Made by a program: the position numbers and the translations under genes
The notes under the pieces: model-generated
What the model was told of the DNA's origin: nothing
What the model saw: the letters and a program-made list of their open reading frames with translations, nothing else
Database searches by the model: none
Source: Hanleya hanleyi
Lineage: Eukaryota; Mollusca; Polyplacophora; Lepidopleurida; Hanleyidae
DNA: 64,000 nt
Direction of reading: 5' to 3'
Assembly (NCBI GenBank): GCA_036873755.1
Contig: JAVTVY010045392.1
Location: 143,169 to 207,168, forward strand
In this document: positions 28,591 to 38,790 of the stretch, piece after piece
Numbering within the stretch: position 1 is the stretch's first letter
Layout of the letters: every line of letters begins with the position of its first letter

Positions 28591-28807
28591 ACTATATTCT
28601 GACAGCGGCCGATATACCGTTTGCGAAGTGCAAAACGAGAAAACTGACTGTTGTGAATGTAAGCTTTGCTGAAGGCTAAGAAGGCTAAACGTGATATTTC
28701 ATTTCCGGAATATATATCAGTTTCATTTTTTTTTTCTAGTCAGTATTATACCATGGCCACGTTTTAATTTCCAGAATGATGCATGATATGACAAAAGAGA
28801 TGATTAC

Positions 28808-29083
28808 AATTTCGACATCGTAAACTATCCCTTTCTGGACAGTAATATTCCAGTGGGACCTGCATATGGCGTATACATATCACGCCTAGTAGCATTTGCT
28901 AGATCCTGTGTTAAATGTGACGATTTTAATCAACATCACAAAACATTGTTGCAGAAACTTATAAAACAAGGCTACACCACCAAGCGCCTCCACTCAAAGT
29001 TTCTCAAATTTCGCGATACATATCGCATGCTGATAGCAAAATACGAGCGTAGCGTGCAAGATCTCTGGCGTTACGTTTCGTAA
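28808..29083 (+). pseudogene. Penelope-like element RT C-terminal fragment
   Basis: This encodes PVGPAYGVYISRLVAFARSC then a basic helical stretch (QKLIKQGYTTKRLHSKFLKF). It matches the block after the palm in Penelope-type RTs, where a PxxPxYGVYISQLVRFAR motif is typical. It is in the opposite orientation to the fragment at 24.3 kb, so the two do not form one element without rearrangement. Confidence 0.72.
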
Positions 29084-29370
29084 CTTGTGTCTAATTCTGC
29101 TTAACCCGGGGCTAGGGGCCGTATGAACCCATGTACTTCAAGATCCTCATGGTACTCATATGAACAGCCACAATCAAAGCGTGACTGAGATACATCATTC
29201 TTTAGATGACGAATTTACAACGAATATTATGGATTAAGAATACTGATCAGCGATATGGATTTCATATTTTTTGGAACATCATGATGTCCTGTCGGCATCA
29301 TTGAAAACTGTTGACCGCTTCTCTCTTGCAGGAAACAAGCCTATGTTTATGTATACTATGATTGTCTTTT

Positions 29371-31172
29371 TATACGCCCGCCAAAAAGGCGGACGTATTA
29401 TGTGATGGCGGTTTCCGTCCGTCTGTCCGTCCATCCGTCTGTCCGTCCATCCGCCCGTCTGTCCGTCCCCCGTGTCCGGTCTATATCTGGAACAGTTTTC
29501 TATTTACAGTTCCAATTATTGGTGAGTGGATACCCTACGGAGAGACGATGTGTCGCGTACAAAAATGAAGGTCGCGGTCAGAGGTCAAAGGTCACTGGCC
29601 TGAAAAACAGGAAATCAGTGAAGTGTTCGTGTCCGGTCTATATCTCTGGATGTTTTCTATCCACAGTTGCAATTTTTTGTGAATGGATACATCAGGTGGA
29701 GACGATGTGTCGCGTACCGAAATTCAGGTCGAGGTCAGAGGTCAAAGGTCACTGTTGCCTAAAAATCAGGAAATCATTGATCATTGATAGTTCTAATTTT
29801 TGGCGAGTGGATGCCCTAGGGGGAAACGATGTGTTGCATGCCAAATGTAGGTCGAGGTCAAAGGTCAGTGTGAATGAAAAATCAGGAAATCATAAATTTC
29901 TAATTTTTTGTGAGTGGATTCAATAGGGGGAAATGAAGTGTTGCATATCAAAATATAGGTCAAGGTTGAAGGTCAAAGGTCATTGTGACTCAAAAATCAG
30001 GAAATTATTAAAAATAACATTTTTTTTGTGTCAGTAGATACATTAGGGGGACTCAGTGTGTCACATATTAAAATGTGGGTCAAGGTCACTGTGACCCCAA
30101 AATCGTGAAATTGTTAAAAATCTTGATTTTTTGTGTCCATTGAGAAATTACGGGGAGATGGTTTGTCATGTACCAAAATTTAGGTCAAGGTCACTGTGAC
30201 TCCAGAATCAAGAAATCTTTGAAAAGTACTTTTTTTTTGTGTCAGTAGATACATTACGGGGACATACCAAAATGTAGGTCAAGGCCGAATATCAAGGTCA
30301 CGGTGACCCCCAAAATCATGAAATTCATAAAAATTGTGTCCATTGATACATTGACGGAAGACGATGTGTCATGCACCAAAGTTTAGGTCAAGGTCAAAGG
30401 TCAAGGTCACTGTGACCCCAAAATCAGGAAATCATTAAGTCACATTTTCATATGCCTGTCGAAGACGAGGTCATGTAATGCGATGTTGCGTTCTGTCCAT
30501 TCATCCATGCGATATCTCTAGTTTCAAGGTATGGAATGGTATCGGATACCTTACTCGCATGGCGAAGAGGAGACATACATCAATTTGTCAAATGTCCAGG
30601 TCACAGTCCCCCAGAATTGAATCAAGTTTAGCTGACTATATGTGTTAGGTTGGAATATTCAGAGTTCTCTCCCCTACATGTATATGGCATTTGTCCTGTG
30701 GAGTTGTCTCCCTTGTTTGAAACAGCTACATTTAGTTAAACTGTTGTGAAATAGAAACCATACATTTACTAGTTTGGGGTCCTTTATGAACTTCATACCC
30801 GTTTATCAACCCAAGAACAAAGGATTACTTCATCACTTTCTTCTTCCTTCATGAAAAATTCTCTCGTCTGAAAGAAATCCATTTGCAGGAAAAGTACTAT
30901 TTTCTTGTGTTTGACTATTGTCGATTTCATTGTGGGATATGTGAGCTCTCGGTTCTTGCTCCAAGGTTACCTAGTTTCCAAGAGTTAAGCTCATTTTAGT
31001 TTATCATTCAATTTTAGATGTGATATGTTACATTCTCAGAAGCACAAAATTGTAGACCTTTTTCCGGATTGCTAGCTACCAATTGGAATCAAGGCGATTA
31101 AACAATCTTGAAATTTGGACCAATGTAATTCCAGATATACGGGCGTATATTGAAGCCCTTTGGGCTCTTGTT
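29371..31172 (+). mobile_element. Non-autonomous DNA transposon with AGGTCA-rich tandem core
   Basis: It opens TATACGCCCGCC and a hairpin (CCGCC...GGCGG), and near its far end has the complementary CGGGCGTATA (31140-31149), followed by a second hairpin (AAGCCCTTTGGGCT). A GTCCGTCC microsatellite occupies 29407-29470. The middle is a set of ~110-130-bp units, each with words like GATACATTAGGGGGA, AGGTCAAGGTCA and AATCAGGAAATCATT. No transposase frame is present. Such CGCCCGCC-ended elements are abundant in mollusc genomes (recalled). Confidence 0.6.
29735..30420 (+). promoter_or_regulatory. Array of nuclear-receptor-type AGGTCA sites
   Basis: Perfect GGTCANNNTGACC palindromes occur at 30084-30096, 30296-30308 and 30405-30417, with a one-base variant at 30189-30201. 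A DR1 site (AGGTCAAAGGTCA) lies at 30391-30403, and further AGGTCA half-sites occur in each unit from 29735. These match estrogen-receptor-type, DR1 and ERR-type consensus sites. No binding is shown. Confidence 0.45.
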
Positions 31173-32700
31173 TAATTTGGTGCTAATACTGTTATATGGA
31201 CGCGGATATTCTCCAATGGCCGACGGCTGAATTATGAATGTCGGAGCAGACGCTTGTAATCACTTTAATTTTTGTAGTCAGTATTTCACCATGGCCACGA
31301 GATATAGTCCATGATACACAGTTTGATATTCTACACTATAATTGTGAGGAAATTGACTGACGGGTCGGCATTAAATCCTTTATTTGGAGGAAAAGCTGGA
31401 GATCTGCTGGATGCCCTCGATACTAAAGTACATGATACCCGACTGAAAGAAATTCGCCTGCAGATGTACCATAGCACGTGCGATTTGTTGACAGCAAAGT
31501 AGTCCGCGAGTGACGCCAGAGTGAAAATAATCCAACCTCGCCACCAGGGCTCGATTTACGCTGGAAAATAACCGCTCCAGCTGGAGGACAGGACCGGATG
31601 GCTCTGGTTTCGAGATAATAATCAATGTTTCAGGGTATCTTCAGTCGAAAAGCCCTACAAAATCTGAATTATCCAGAATAAAGTAGTACAACAGAAGTAT
31701 ATAATAAAAAGAAAATCAATTGTTTCTTGACGAATACCATAAATATTTCATCGAGTGAGGTGAGAAAATTGGCATTTTTACTCGTGGCGATGGTATTCAT
31801 CAAGAAACATTTGATATCCTCTGTGTTGGCCTACCAGTTAAAAAAATTAAGAGAAAACTATATACCGTAAAGAACAATAAATATTTAGCGATTTCTTACA
31901 TATATTAGAACACAATTCATATATAATATCACACTTTAAATAATATATGTTCAACATGACCATATATTGTAGGTAGGCCTGAATATATTTGTAATATCTC
32001 GTTACAGATAGTAATCGTATTGTTTCATGCTCGAGGCTCCATAGCAACGACATGTCACAGTCGGTGGAAGTACGGGCGATCTCCGCAGCACGTCTATTAG
32101 GTCAACAAATATTTTGCCATAAACTCTGCGCATGTTGCGCACTCTATTTTAGCCAAGTGAACATTCCGGTCCTGTTCGAATTCCAAGAGGTGGGTTTTTT
32201 TAGCGAATTCTTGATCTGAAAGCCTCCATTCTCCTTTCAATATATAAGTGTTTAATGTTTGTTATGCATCGGAGGATATATGCGATGGAGTTAGAATTTT
32301 GTGGTTGAGTGAACAGACAGCCTGTGCTGGGATAGACTGAGATGGAGATCGCGTGAAGTGGTAATAAACGGTCCCAATCAATGATATAGTCCGGACAGGT
32401 GCGAACTTCCCTTTCCCCTGGATCGTTGGTTTCCATGCTACGATAAGACACCCATCATGGTCGCCAGGTGAGTTTAACTGTTATCTGAAAGGTAAAATAT
32501 TGTAACCCAAGTTACACCTAGTGTACAGTATCCAGTATCGGAAATTCATATTTCAGTCCTTTATCGGCACGGGGACCATAAAATAAATTTTATTTTATGA
32601 TCCCTGATCTGCCCATCTGCCTATACAGCTGGTGGAAAGTACAGCGGCTTGCCTCCAGGTCGTAGGTCCTAGTATTGTTTAAACTACACCTATGTTTGGC
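31173..32700. other. Unassigned AT-rich region
   Basis: I recognise no protein or RNA gene. An ATGGTCGCCAGGTGAGT context at 32456-32472 looks like a short exon with a strong splice donor and could be an untranslated or first exon of a gene lying to the right, such as the fucosyltransferase, but there is no supporting protein similarity. Confidence 0.3.
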
Positions 32701-32725
32701 TCATGTGAATTTCGCAGAGGCTTCT

Positions 32726-32814
32726 TGTTGGTCAGTTATTAATTATGAGTAGGAGGAAAGTAGGCTATATATAAATATTAATATCATGATAATTAATAGC
32801 TGACCAACAACAAC
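32726..32814. repeat. Short imperfect inverted repeat
   Basis: TTGTTGGTCAGTTATTAATTAT (in two parts) near 32726 pairs with ATAATTAATAGCTGACC near 32790-32810, separated by about 45 bp. It may be a small MITE or a chance AT-rich hairpin. Confidence 0.5.
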
Positions 32815-32975
32815 AAATCTAAAATTAAGCAAAATCATTGTAAGTTGTTGATATTCTCAATGTAAATGTAGACAATGGTCAGAAATATACATATATGGCT
32901 TTTCTAACTCGTAAATGTGCAGCAGCAGATGCCCTGGTCCCACATGGGCTTCGCTTCAAGTAGTAAGTGTACTTT

Positions 32976-35043
32976 GCGTTAGTCCAGGAGCAGAATGTTG
33001 AAAAGGGCTTAGTTTTCGATTTCGTGGTGCACGCCTGGCAACCAATTGTTGATGTTTTGGACGCAATTAATCTTGAATGCAAAGAAAGCAAATAACACCA
33101 GCAAATAAAAGATATATACACCGTTCATTTACATATTTGGCTGATAAATGGAACCTAGGCACAATCAGATTGGAATGTAAACTGGTCAAACAAAGAGTGA
33201 ACCTGAATAACATTAGCAAACTATCCGCTGTACGGTAATGCGAAAGCTGTTAAACTGAAGTCTAGATAAGCCTATATACAAGATACTTGACCTGTGCCTA
33301 GCTTCTGACCCACAAGCAGGTAGGATGAATTTAGGTAAAAGGGGTAAACAAATATATAACAGAAAAGGTTTAATGGGCGGCGGGCGGGGGGGCTGGGTGT
33401 CAAATTTGCAGCACAGTGGACAGTGATCACAGAATGAGGTACAAGTCTTTCAAAATGACAGCTTTTCTACTAACTTAACCAAGAAATAGATGTACACTTG
33501 TGTATACATACAGCTTGTGTAAAATTGCCCAGTCATGCCACCTTGACTCACAGGAAACGGAGTTGTATATTAACATGGGATAGGGTGACAGGTATGCAGT
33601 GTGTACTTAACGACTTGTTTAGCTTATCTGATAAGTACCGTATACATAATACAAAGACTAGTGTATTAACATGGTGTAATTAACCCATCTCCACCCACAA
33701 ATAGTAAATGGTTGTCATCGGATAAGGCACACAATCTGATGTTCCACAATAACATGTTTAAAGCTTTATATCTATACATTCATACATATTTGCTATATTT
33801 GCAGGGTGCTCAATTAGGCATAATTGTGGCGTTGGAAAATGCCTGTTGCCAGCTGAAACTCGCTTATGTCACTCCACTGGCAACAGATGAAGTATCCACT
33901 ATCTACTCCAAATAAAAAAAAATAACAACCGTGAATGATGCTAGTATACTGAATAATATTAGTAGTACTGCTTTACTAAGAAAGTGTCATCCTAAAAATA
34001 ATTGGATATAAATGTTATCTACTTTCTAAATGGCATTAGTATATATATAATATCGGCTTTAGGAGCTGTGCCATTATATGTCTATCAGAGGGGTAGTAAA
34101 TGTACGTAATCTAGACTCCGATCTCCGAACTTCCTTTTATTGTGGAAGCTGAGGTGGCCAAGTGTTCTAGGCCGCTTGCATTTACTGCTGGCGATTTGGT
34201 GCCAAACTCCGAGGACGCGGGTTCGAGTCTCGCACGAGACTGACCCATCCAGCACTAGTATTTGTGCTTTACTGAGAAAGTTTCATCCTAAAAATAATTG
34301 GATATAAATGTTATCTGCTCTCTAAATGGCATTATTATATACTGAATAATATTTGCAATAATCGGCACAGAATTGTTATTTATTTGTGCGCTCTAAGCGA
34401 ATGTAATCTTCACTTTGTGTGTGATGACACAAGTAAGCACAGGAATTAAAAAAAAATCACAAATTGTTTTACATTTTACATACATTTTCATGTATCTATA
34501 CGTTTGACCTGTCAAACAGAAACATATTCAAATGCTGACGAAATTGACCGATTCTGCGTCTTGCTCACACCGTACTGTTAGTCCCCGAGACTGGTGGACT
34601 GTTAGTCACTTAGGCCCACCCTCTGTACATGTCATTCGACAAATATATGTAGGTTTATTGATTTCGTGGGAAATTGAAACCGTACGACGCCCGGCATTAC
34701 AGGTTAGACTTTCTGGGTGCCGTATTCTTGTATTTGCGAGGTTTTCTCAATGTTGAGGTGTTTACTCCATCAGGCGTCCTCGGTGCTCATTCATAAACAT
34801 CAGATGAGTTATTTGTTTGAATGGATCTGTCGTCACAGCTCCCGAGCTACCGTATCTAAGTCCGCTTAAGCCGGTGCTAGGGGCCGTGTGGATACTTCAT
34901 AGTCTCCACATGAACATCTACAATAAAAGCGCGGCTAAGATAGTAAGGCTACGTCCTTGAATCCACCGTATTCTCGGGTCTGAATGAGAGGTGCCGAGGG
35001 AAGCTTTCCTATGGCGTCACATGGTTGCTTTTAGTCGCTACAC
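32976..35043 (+). repeat. Right copy of direct segmental duplication, part A
   Basis: Partner of 1-1722, in direct orientation and 33 kb away. It has an extra 43 bp near 33254-33296 and a 393-bp SINE-like insertion (33961-34353) absent from the left copy. Long blocks differ by only a few bases. Confidence 0.85.
33961..34353 (+). mobile_element. tRNA-derived SINE insertion with 15-bp target duplication
   Basis: ATACTGAATAATATT occurs at 33946-33960 and again at 34339-34353, and only once in the left duplicated copy (around 1017-1031), which therefore preserves the empty site. The insert has a tRNA-like A box (GTGGCCAAGTG, 34154) and B box (GGGTTCGAGTC, 34219), bracketed by two ~68-bp direct repeats (CATCCTAAAAATAATTGG words). 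Confidence 0.75.
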
Positions 35044-36486
35044 CCCATACCACCAATGTCCATGAGTGGATTTCCCATTAGGTTTAACATTGAAATAACT
35101 GCAGCGTACGGTCTTCTTCAGGGGCAGGTAACTCCTGCTGGGCCGTCACGTGACCGGAAGTGACCTTTGATATTTGACCTTTGACCCGGAAGGGACCTTT
35201 GACCCGAACGTGACTTCTGACATTTGACGTTTGACCCGGAAGTGACGTCATCCGTGACGTCGTCGCCGCGTCACGCCACGTTCCGCATCACTTTCTCCCT
35301 CAATACGACAGAATCGGTGTTTTCCCTACTACTCATAGGCTATCTCTCGCTATAACTATGGTAATGCCTTTAAACTTTGACCCGGATTTCCCTCTGGATT
35401 GATCCTCATTTCCCATCGGAAGTCACCTTTGGCCTCCACATGACCTTTGCCCTGGAAGTGACGTCATCCGTGACGTCATGACATCGTCATTTCAGCCTCA
35501 TTTCCCTCCACCCCTGCCGAAATACTAATAGATTTACGCTTCCCATACTACTCGGGAGTGGCCTCAGGGCAATTGAACCACGTTGACCGGTGATACGCGT
35601 AACTCACGCGGGAGTAGTGGGGAAGGGCCATCTGTTTGGGGGTGTTTGGAGATAGGTTAGCCATACGTGGTCCAAATGTGTCGTGCTTGCTACTACTTAT
35701 TGAAGCTCTCGTATTCTAGAATAAGACCATTAGACTCGGATGCTGTTCACGTTGATCGATAAAATCATCACGCACATGCTCACTTGGTGAGTAGTAGAGA
35801 AAGGGCATTTTCGGAGGCACGTCTCGTGCGCATGCACCCTTTGAGTCAGTAGCAGAGAAACCGCATGTTCCGCTGTGCTCTTGGGGCTACCCAGCTAGCA
35901 AGGTTACGTTGTGATAATTGGATTTTCGTTGTTAAAACTATGTGATTAGTACGTTGTGACAACGTGATTCTTTAGACCCACAGAAGTTACACACCGTTCC
36001 TACAACCATTGTACCTGTTGTGGCAATGTGTTATTGTACGTTCAGCAGAAACAACTGCAAGACATAGCTTTGAAAATCTAGGCTCACAAAAATAAATCTG
36101 TTGTTTATCTCACTAGAAAGTACTAAGTGAACCGTGTATCACCTAGAATTGGGACTTTTTGTTATGTCCATTGACGATAACAAAGGAATATATTTGCTTC
36201 TAAACGCTAATCTGAAGAGTTTTGGGAAGCAGTTGTTTGGAAGAGTTAAGTGCAATCTTATATTCAGCACCCTCACATTTGCTACAACGTGTTGGGATAA
36301 GGTCATGTTTACCTAGCACCGCCATGAACGTCCTATAAAATCCAACGTGAATCCCCAGAGATTGAAACTTGGCAAATACTCTCGTCTTCCCGTCATTCAT
36401 ATTTTAGATAATTTCATCAAACGAATGCCACACTGTCATGGACCAGAAACCATGCAGAAGCTAATTGACTATATGCGAAATCTCTC
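35044..36486 (+). repeat. Right copy of direct segmental duplication, part B
   Basis: Partner of 3633-4798. It contains the CRE-ETS composite at 35236-35250 and about 270 extra bases at 35350-35625. Unlike the left copy it runs on without a break into unique sequence after 36486. Confidence 0.8.
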
Positions 36487-37300
36487 TATACTGATTCATT
36501 GTTTTGTACCAGGTCACCGGGTCAATATCTGCTCAGCCGTCACCTTCCCACCATTGCGTATCGGAAGAAACATTCCCCCGTCAACGTTCATCAAATATAC
36601 GGATACATCACATGTGTAGGTCACGAACCATATGCTTGGTCAATATGAAAATATAGTATCGATATTTAGAGAGATTGAAAACATTGTATACAGCTTCAGA
36701 TGTTATCCTCACTCATACGCTGAATTTTGTTTTCGCAAATGTTGCATTTTGCCAACATGTTGAGGAATATAATTGGGCAAAATCTGGATAAATTAGACAT
36801 TCTCGTTACTAGCTTTTGGTGTCAGGAAGTAAGGGTGTCGATTTACATATATTTCTTGGTTATCACTACGTCCAGAAACTTTTAATTAATTAATTAACAA
36901 TTTTTAATGTGCCATATCATAGTGATATTAATCTTACTGACTCTTTTGGTGATCTTAGAAGACCAAATTTGTCATTATCTGACATAATTTGACTGAGTTA
37001 CACATGGTGGAAGTTGTCGGCATTGAGTAATGGCGAGTACCGCATTGTAAAACGGTGGACTTGCATTCCAATGGGACGTCTAATCCCCCGTCGTACGTAT
37101 GCTAGATATGAGTAACTTTTGCGTATATTATGACTATCGAAGTCGACTGACCAACTTGACACCAGACGTGTATTTGGAGACATTATTTGAGAAAAAACAA
37201 CTGTTTAACTGCTGTTAACTGTTTAACTGCTGTTAACTGTTTAACTGCTAACAATTATTGGATGAATTATCTTTCATTGTGTTTTCTTTTCTGTTTTGAT
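36487..37300. other. Unique flank upstream of the fucosyltransferase
   Basis: No recognised gene. A 17-bp repeat (TTTAACTGCTGTTAACTG) is repeated about three times at 37200-37250. A pyrimidine-rich stretch ending in TTTTGATAG near 37303 could be the splice acceptor of the exon carrying the fucosyltransferase ORF. Confidence 0.4.
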
Positions 37301-37356
37301 AGTCGACGTAGCTTGTCCATGCAGAAACGACCAGAGATATTGATTCCGTAAGAAAG

Positions 37357-38790
37357 ATGATAGAGAAAATAAAGACGACTGTGAAAAGATGCCTGGGTTT
37401 TCTTGGACTATCGGTACTGGATTCATCTAAGAATAATAGTAACCGTCGGCTGCCTAAATCATGTCAGATATTGATGTATTCGGTATTGTTGGCCTTCATA
37501 TTCACCTACTCTTCTCTCACTTGGTGTGTCTACTACCTGCACACGATTAGAGGAGTACCACAAAGAAAGGACTTCCGACCCGCCAGAGATTTCATCCAAA
37601 TTTTCCCGGAACAAAGCACAGGTCTACATGTACAGAGAGTTGGGAGTAAATCAGTTCCGAAGGAAAACAAACTTATACTCTTGTGGACGACCCTCTTCAA
37701 GAGCAAAGACTGGAGTATTAACGAAGTCTTCTCCGAACGCCCACACTCGCCACATTGCAACGTCACGTGGGACAAGAAGCGGCTCCGCGAAGCAGACGCG
37801 CTTCTTTTCCATCCCAACGATTTCTTTAGTCTTCGAGAATTTCCAAGGAAAAGACTACCTTTTCAGAGATACACGCTAGTTACCACAGAACCAACCTACT
37901 ACAACACATTCTTCAGATTGTCGACTTACAACTCCATCTTTAACTGGACTATGAACTTGCGGCAGGACGCGGATGTGCCATTAAATTATGGAGGTCCTTT
38001 ACGCAAGCGCACCTTGTCCCTAGCAGAGAGAGAAAATGAACTCTTACAAATTCAGAAAAACAGAAAAAGTAAGACTGGGGTGGCTGTAGCACGTGTGGGG
38101 AATTGCTTATCTTTACATACTCCGAGGCTTGGATATATCCGCGAATTGCAGAAATATATGCCACTCGATTTTTATGGGCTATGTGCTAAGCCTTGTCCAA
38201 GGGAGACTTGTCACTCAATGATGGCAGACTATAAGTTCTTTATGGCCTTCGAAAATGGATTTTGCAGGGATTATTTGACTGAGAAAATGTGGAATCCCCT
38301 GTCTGTATGGTCTTCCGTCCCAGTCGTCCTTGGTGGATCTCACCCAGATCAATACAAAGAAGCTGCTCCGCCTCATTCATACATAAATGCCGCGGATTTC
38401 GCTTCCCCAAGGGCGTTGGCGGAGTATCTCGTTTTATTGCATGAGAACCATACTTTATACGAGGAATATTTCTTATGGAGACTAAATTATTCCATTGAGT
38501 TTGTTTCTCCTTGGGTCCAGCTGTGTAATGCACTCCATAATGAGTCCAAACCCGCCCAGGTGTACACGGATTTACCTGGTTGGTTCCTAGAGGATACTTG
38601 CCATTATAGTGAGATATATGCTGTATTGTCGATGGCACCATTCTTCCTGTTGTTTGCACTGTTAAGTGCAATAATATTATATTACAGTTCAAAACTAATA
38701 CCGCATAGATTAATATGTTTAGTTTTACTTTTGATTTTTTCCGGTTTTATAATCAAACTTTACGTGCTTATAATGTTCCCTAGAATGTGA
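37357..38790 (+). CDS. GT10 alpha-1,3-fucosyltransferase-like protein
   Basis: 477 residues in one uninterrupted frame. Golgi FucTs of this family transfer fucose from GDP-fucose to GlcNAc-containing glycans. The N-terminal membrane anchor (residues ~38-58) gives type II topology. A donor-domain signature, FENGFCRDYLTEKM (298-311) followed by VPVVLGG, includes the conserved Glu309-Lys310. LLWTTLFKS (109-116) starts the catalytic region. Several N-glycosylation sequons are present (NVT135, NWT196, NHT364, NYS377, NES395). Oddly, the C-terminus adds two hydrophobic segments (~422-443 and ~451-473), whereas family members usually end soon after the catalytic domain. The coding region is intronless, common in this family. 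A probable acceptor near 37303 suggests an upstream untranslated exon. Confidence 0.88.
   Translation: MIEKIKTTVKRCLGFLGLSVLDSSKNNSNRRLPKSCQILMYSVLLAFIFTYSSLTWCVYYLHTIRGVPQRKDFRPARDFIQIFPEQSTGLHVQRVGSKSVPKENKLILLWTTLFKSKDWSINEVFSERPHSPHCNVTWDKKRLREADALLFHPNDFFSLREFPRKRLPFQRYTLVTTEPTYYNTFFRLSTYNSIFNWTMNLRQDADVPLNYGGPLRKRTLSLAERENELLQIQKNRKSKTGVAVARVGNCLSLHTPRLGYIRELQKYMPLDFYGLCAKPCPRETCHSMMADYKFFMAFENGFCRDYLTEKMWNPLSVWSSVPVVLGGSHPDQYKEAAPPHSYINAADFASPRALAEYLVLLHENHTLYEEYFLWRLNYSIEFVSPWVQLCNALHNESKPAQVYTDLPGWFLEDTCHYSEIYAVLSMAPFFLLFALLSAIILYYSSKLIPHRLICLVLLLIFSGFIIKLYVLIMFPRM

Noticed and set aside
29362..29926. Plus-strand frame starting SVRPSVCPSIRPSVRP
   Set aside because: Translation of the GTCCGTCC microsatellite and AGGTCA units of a transposon.
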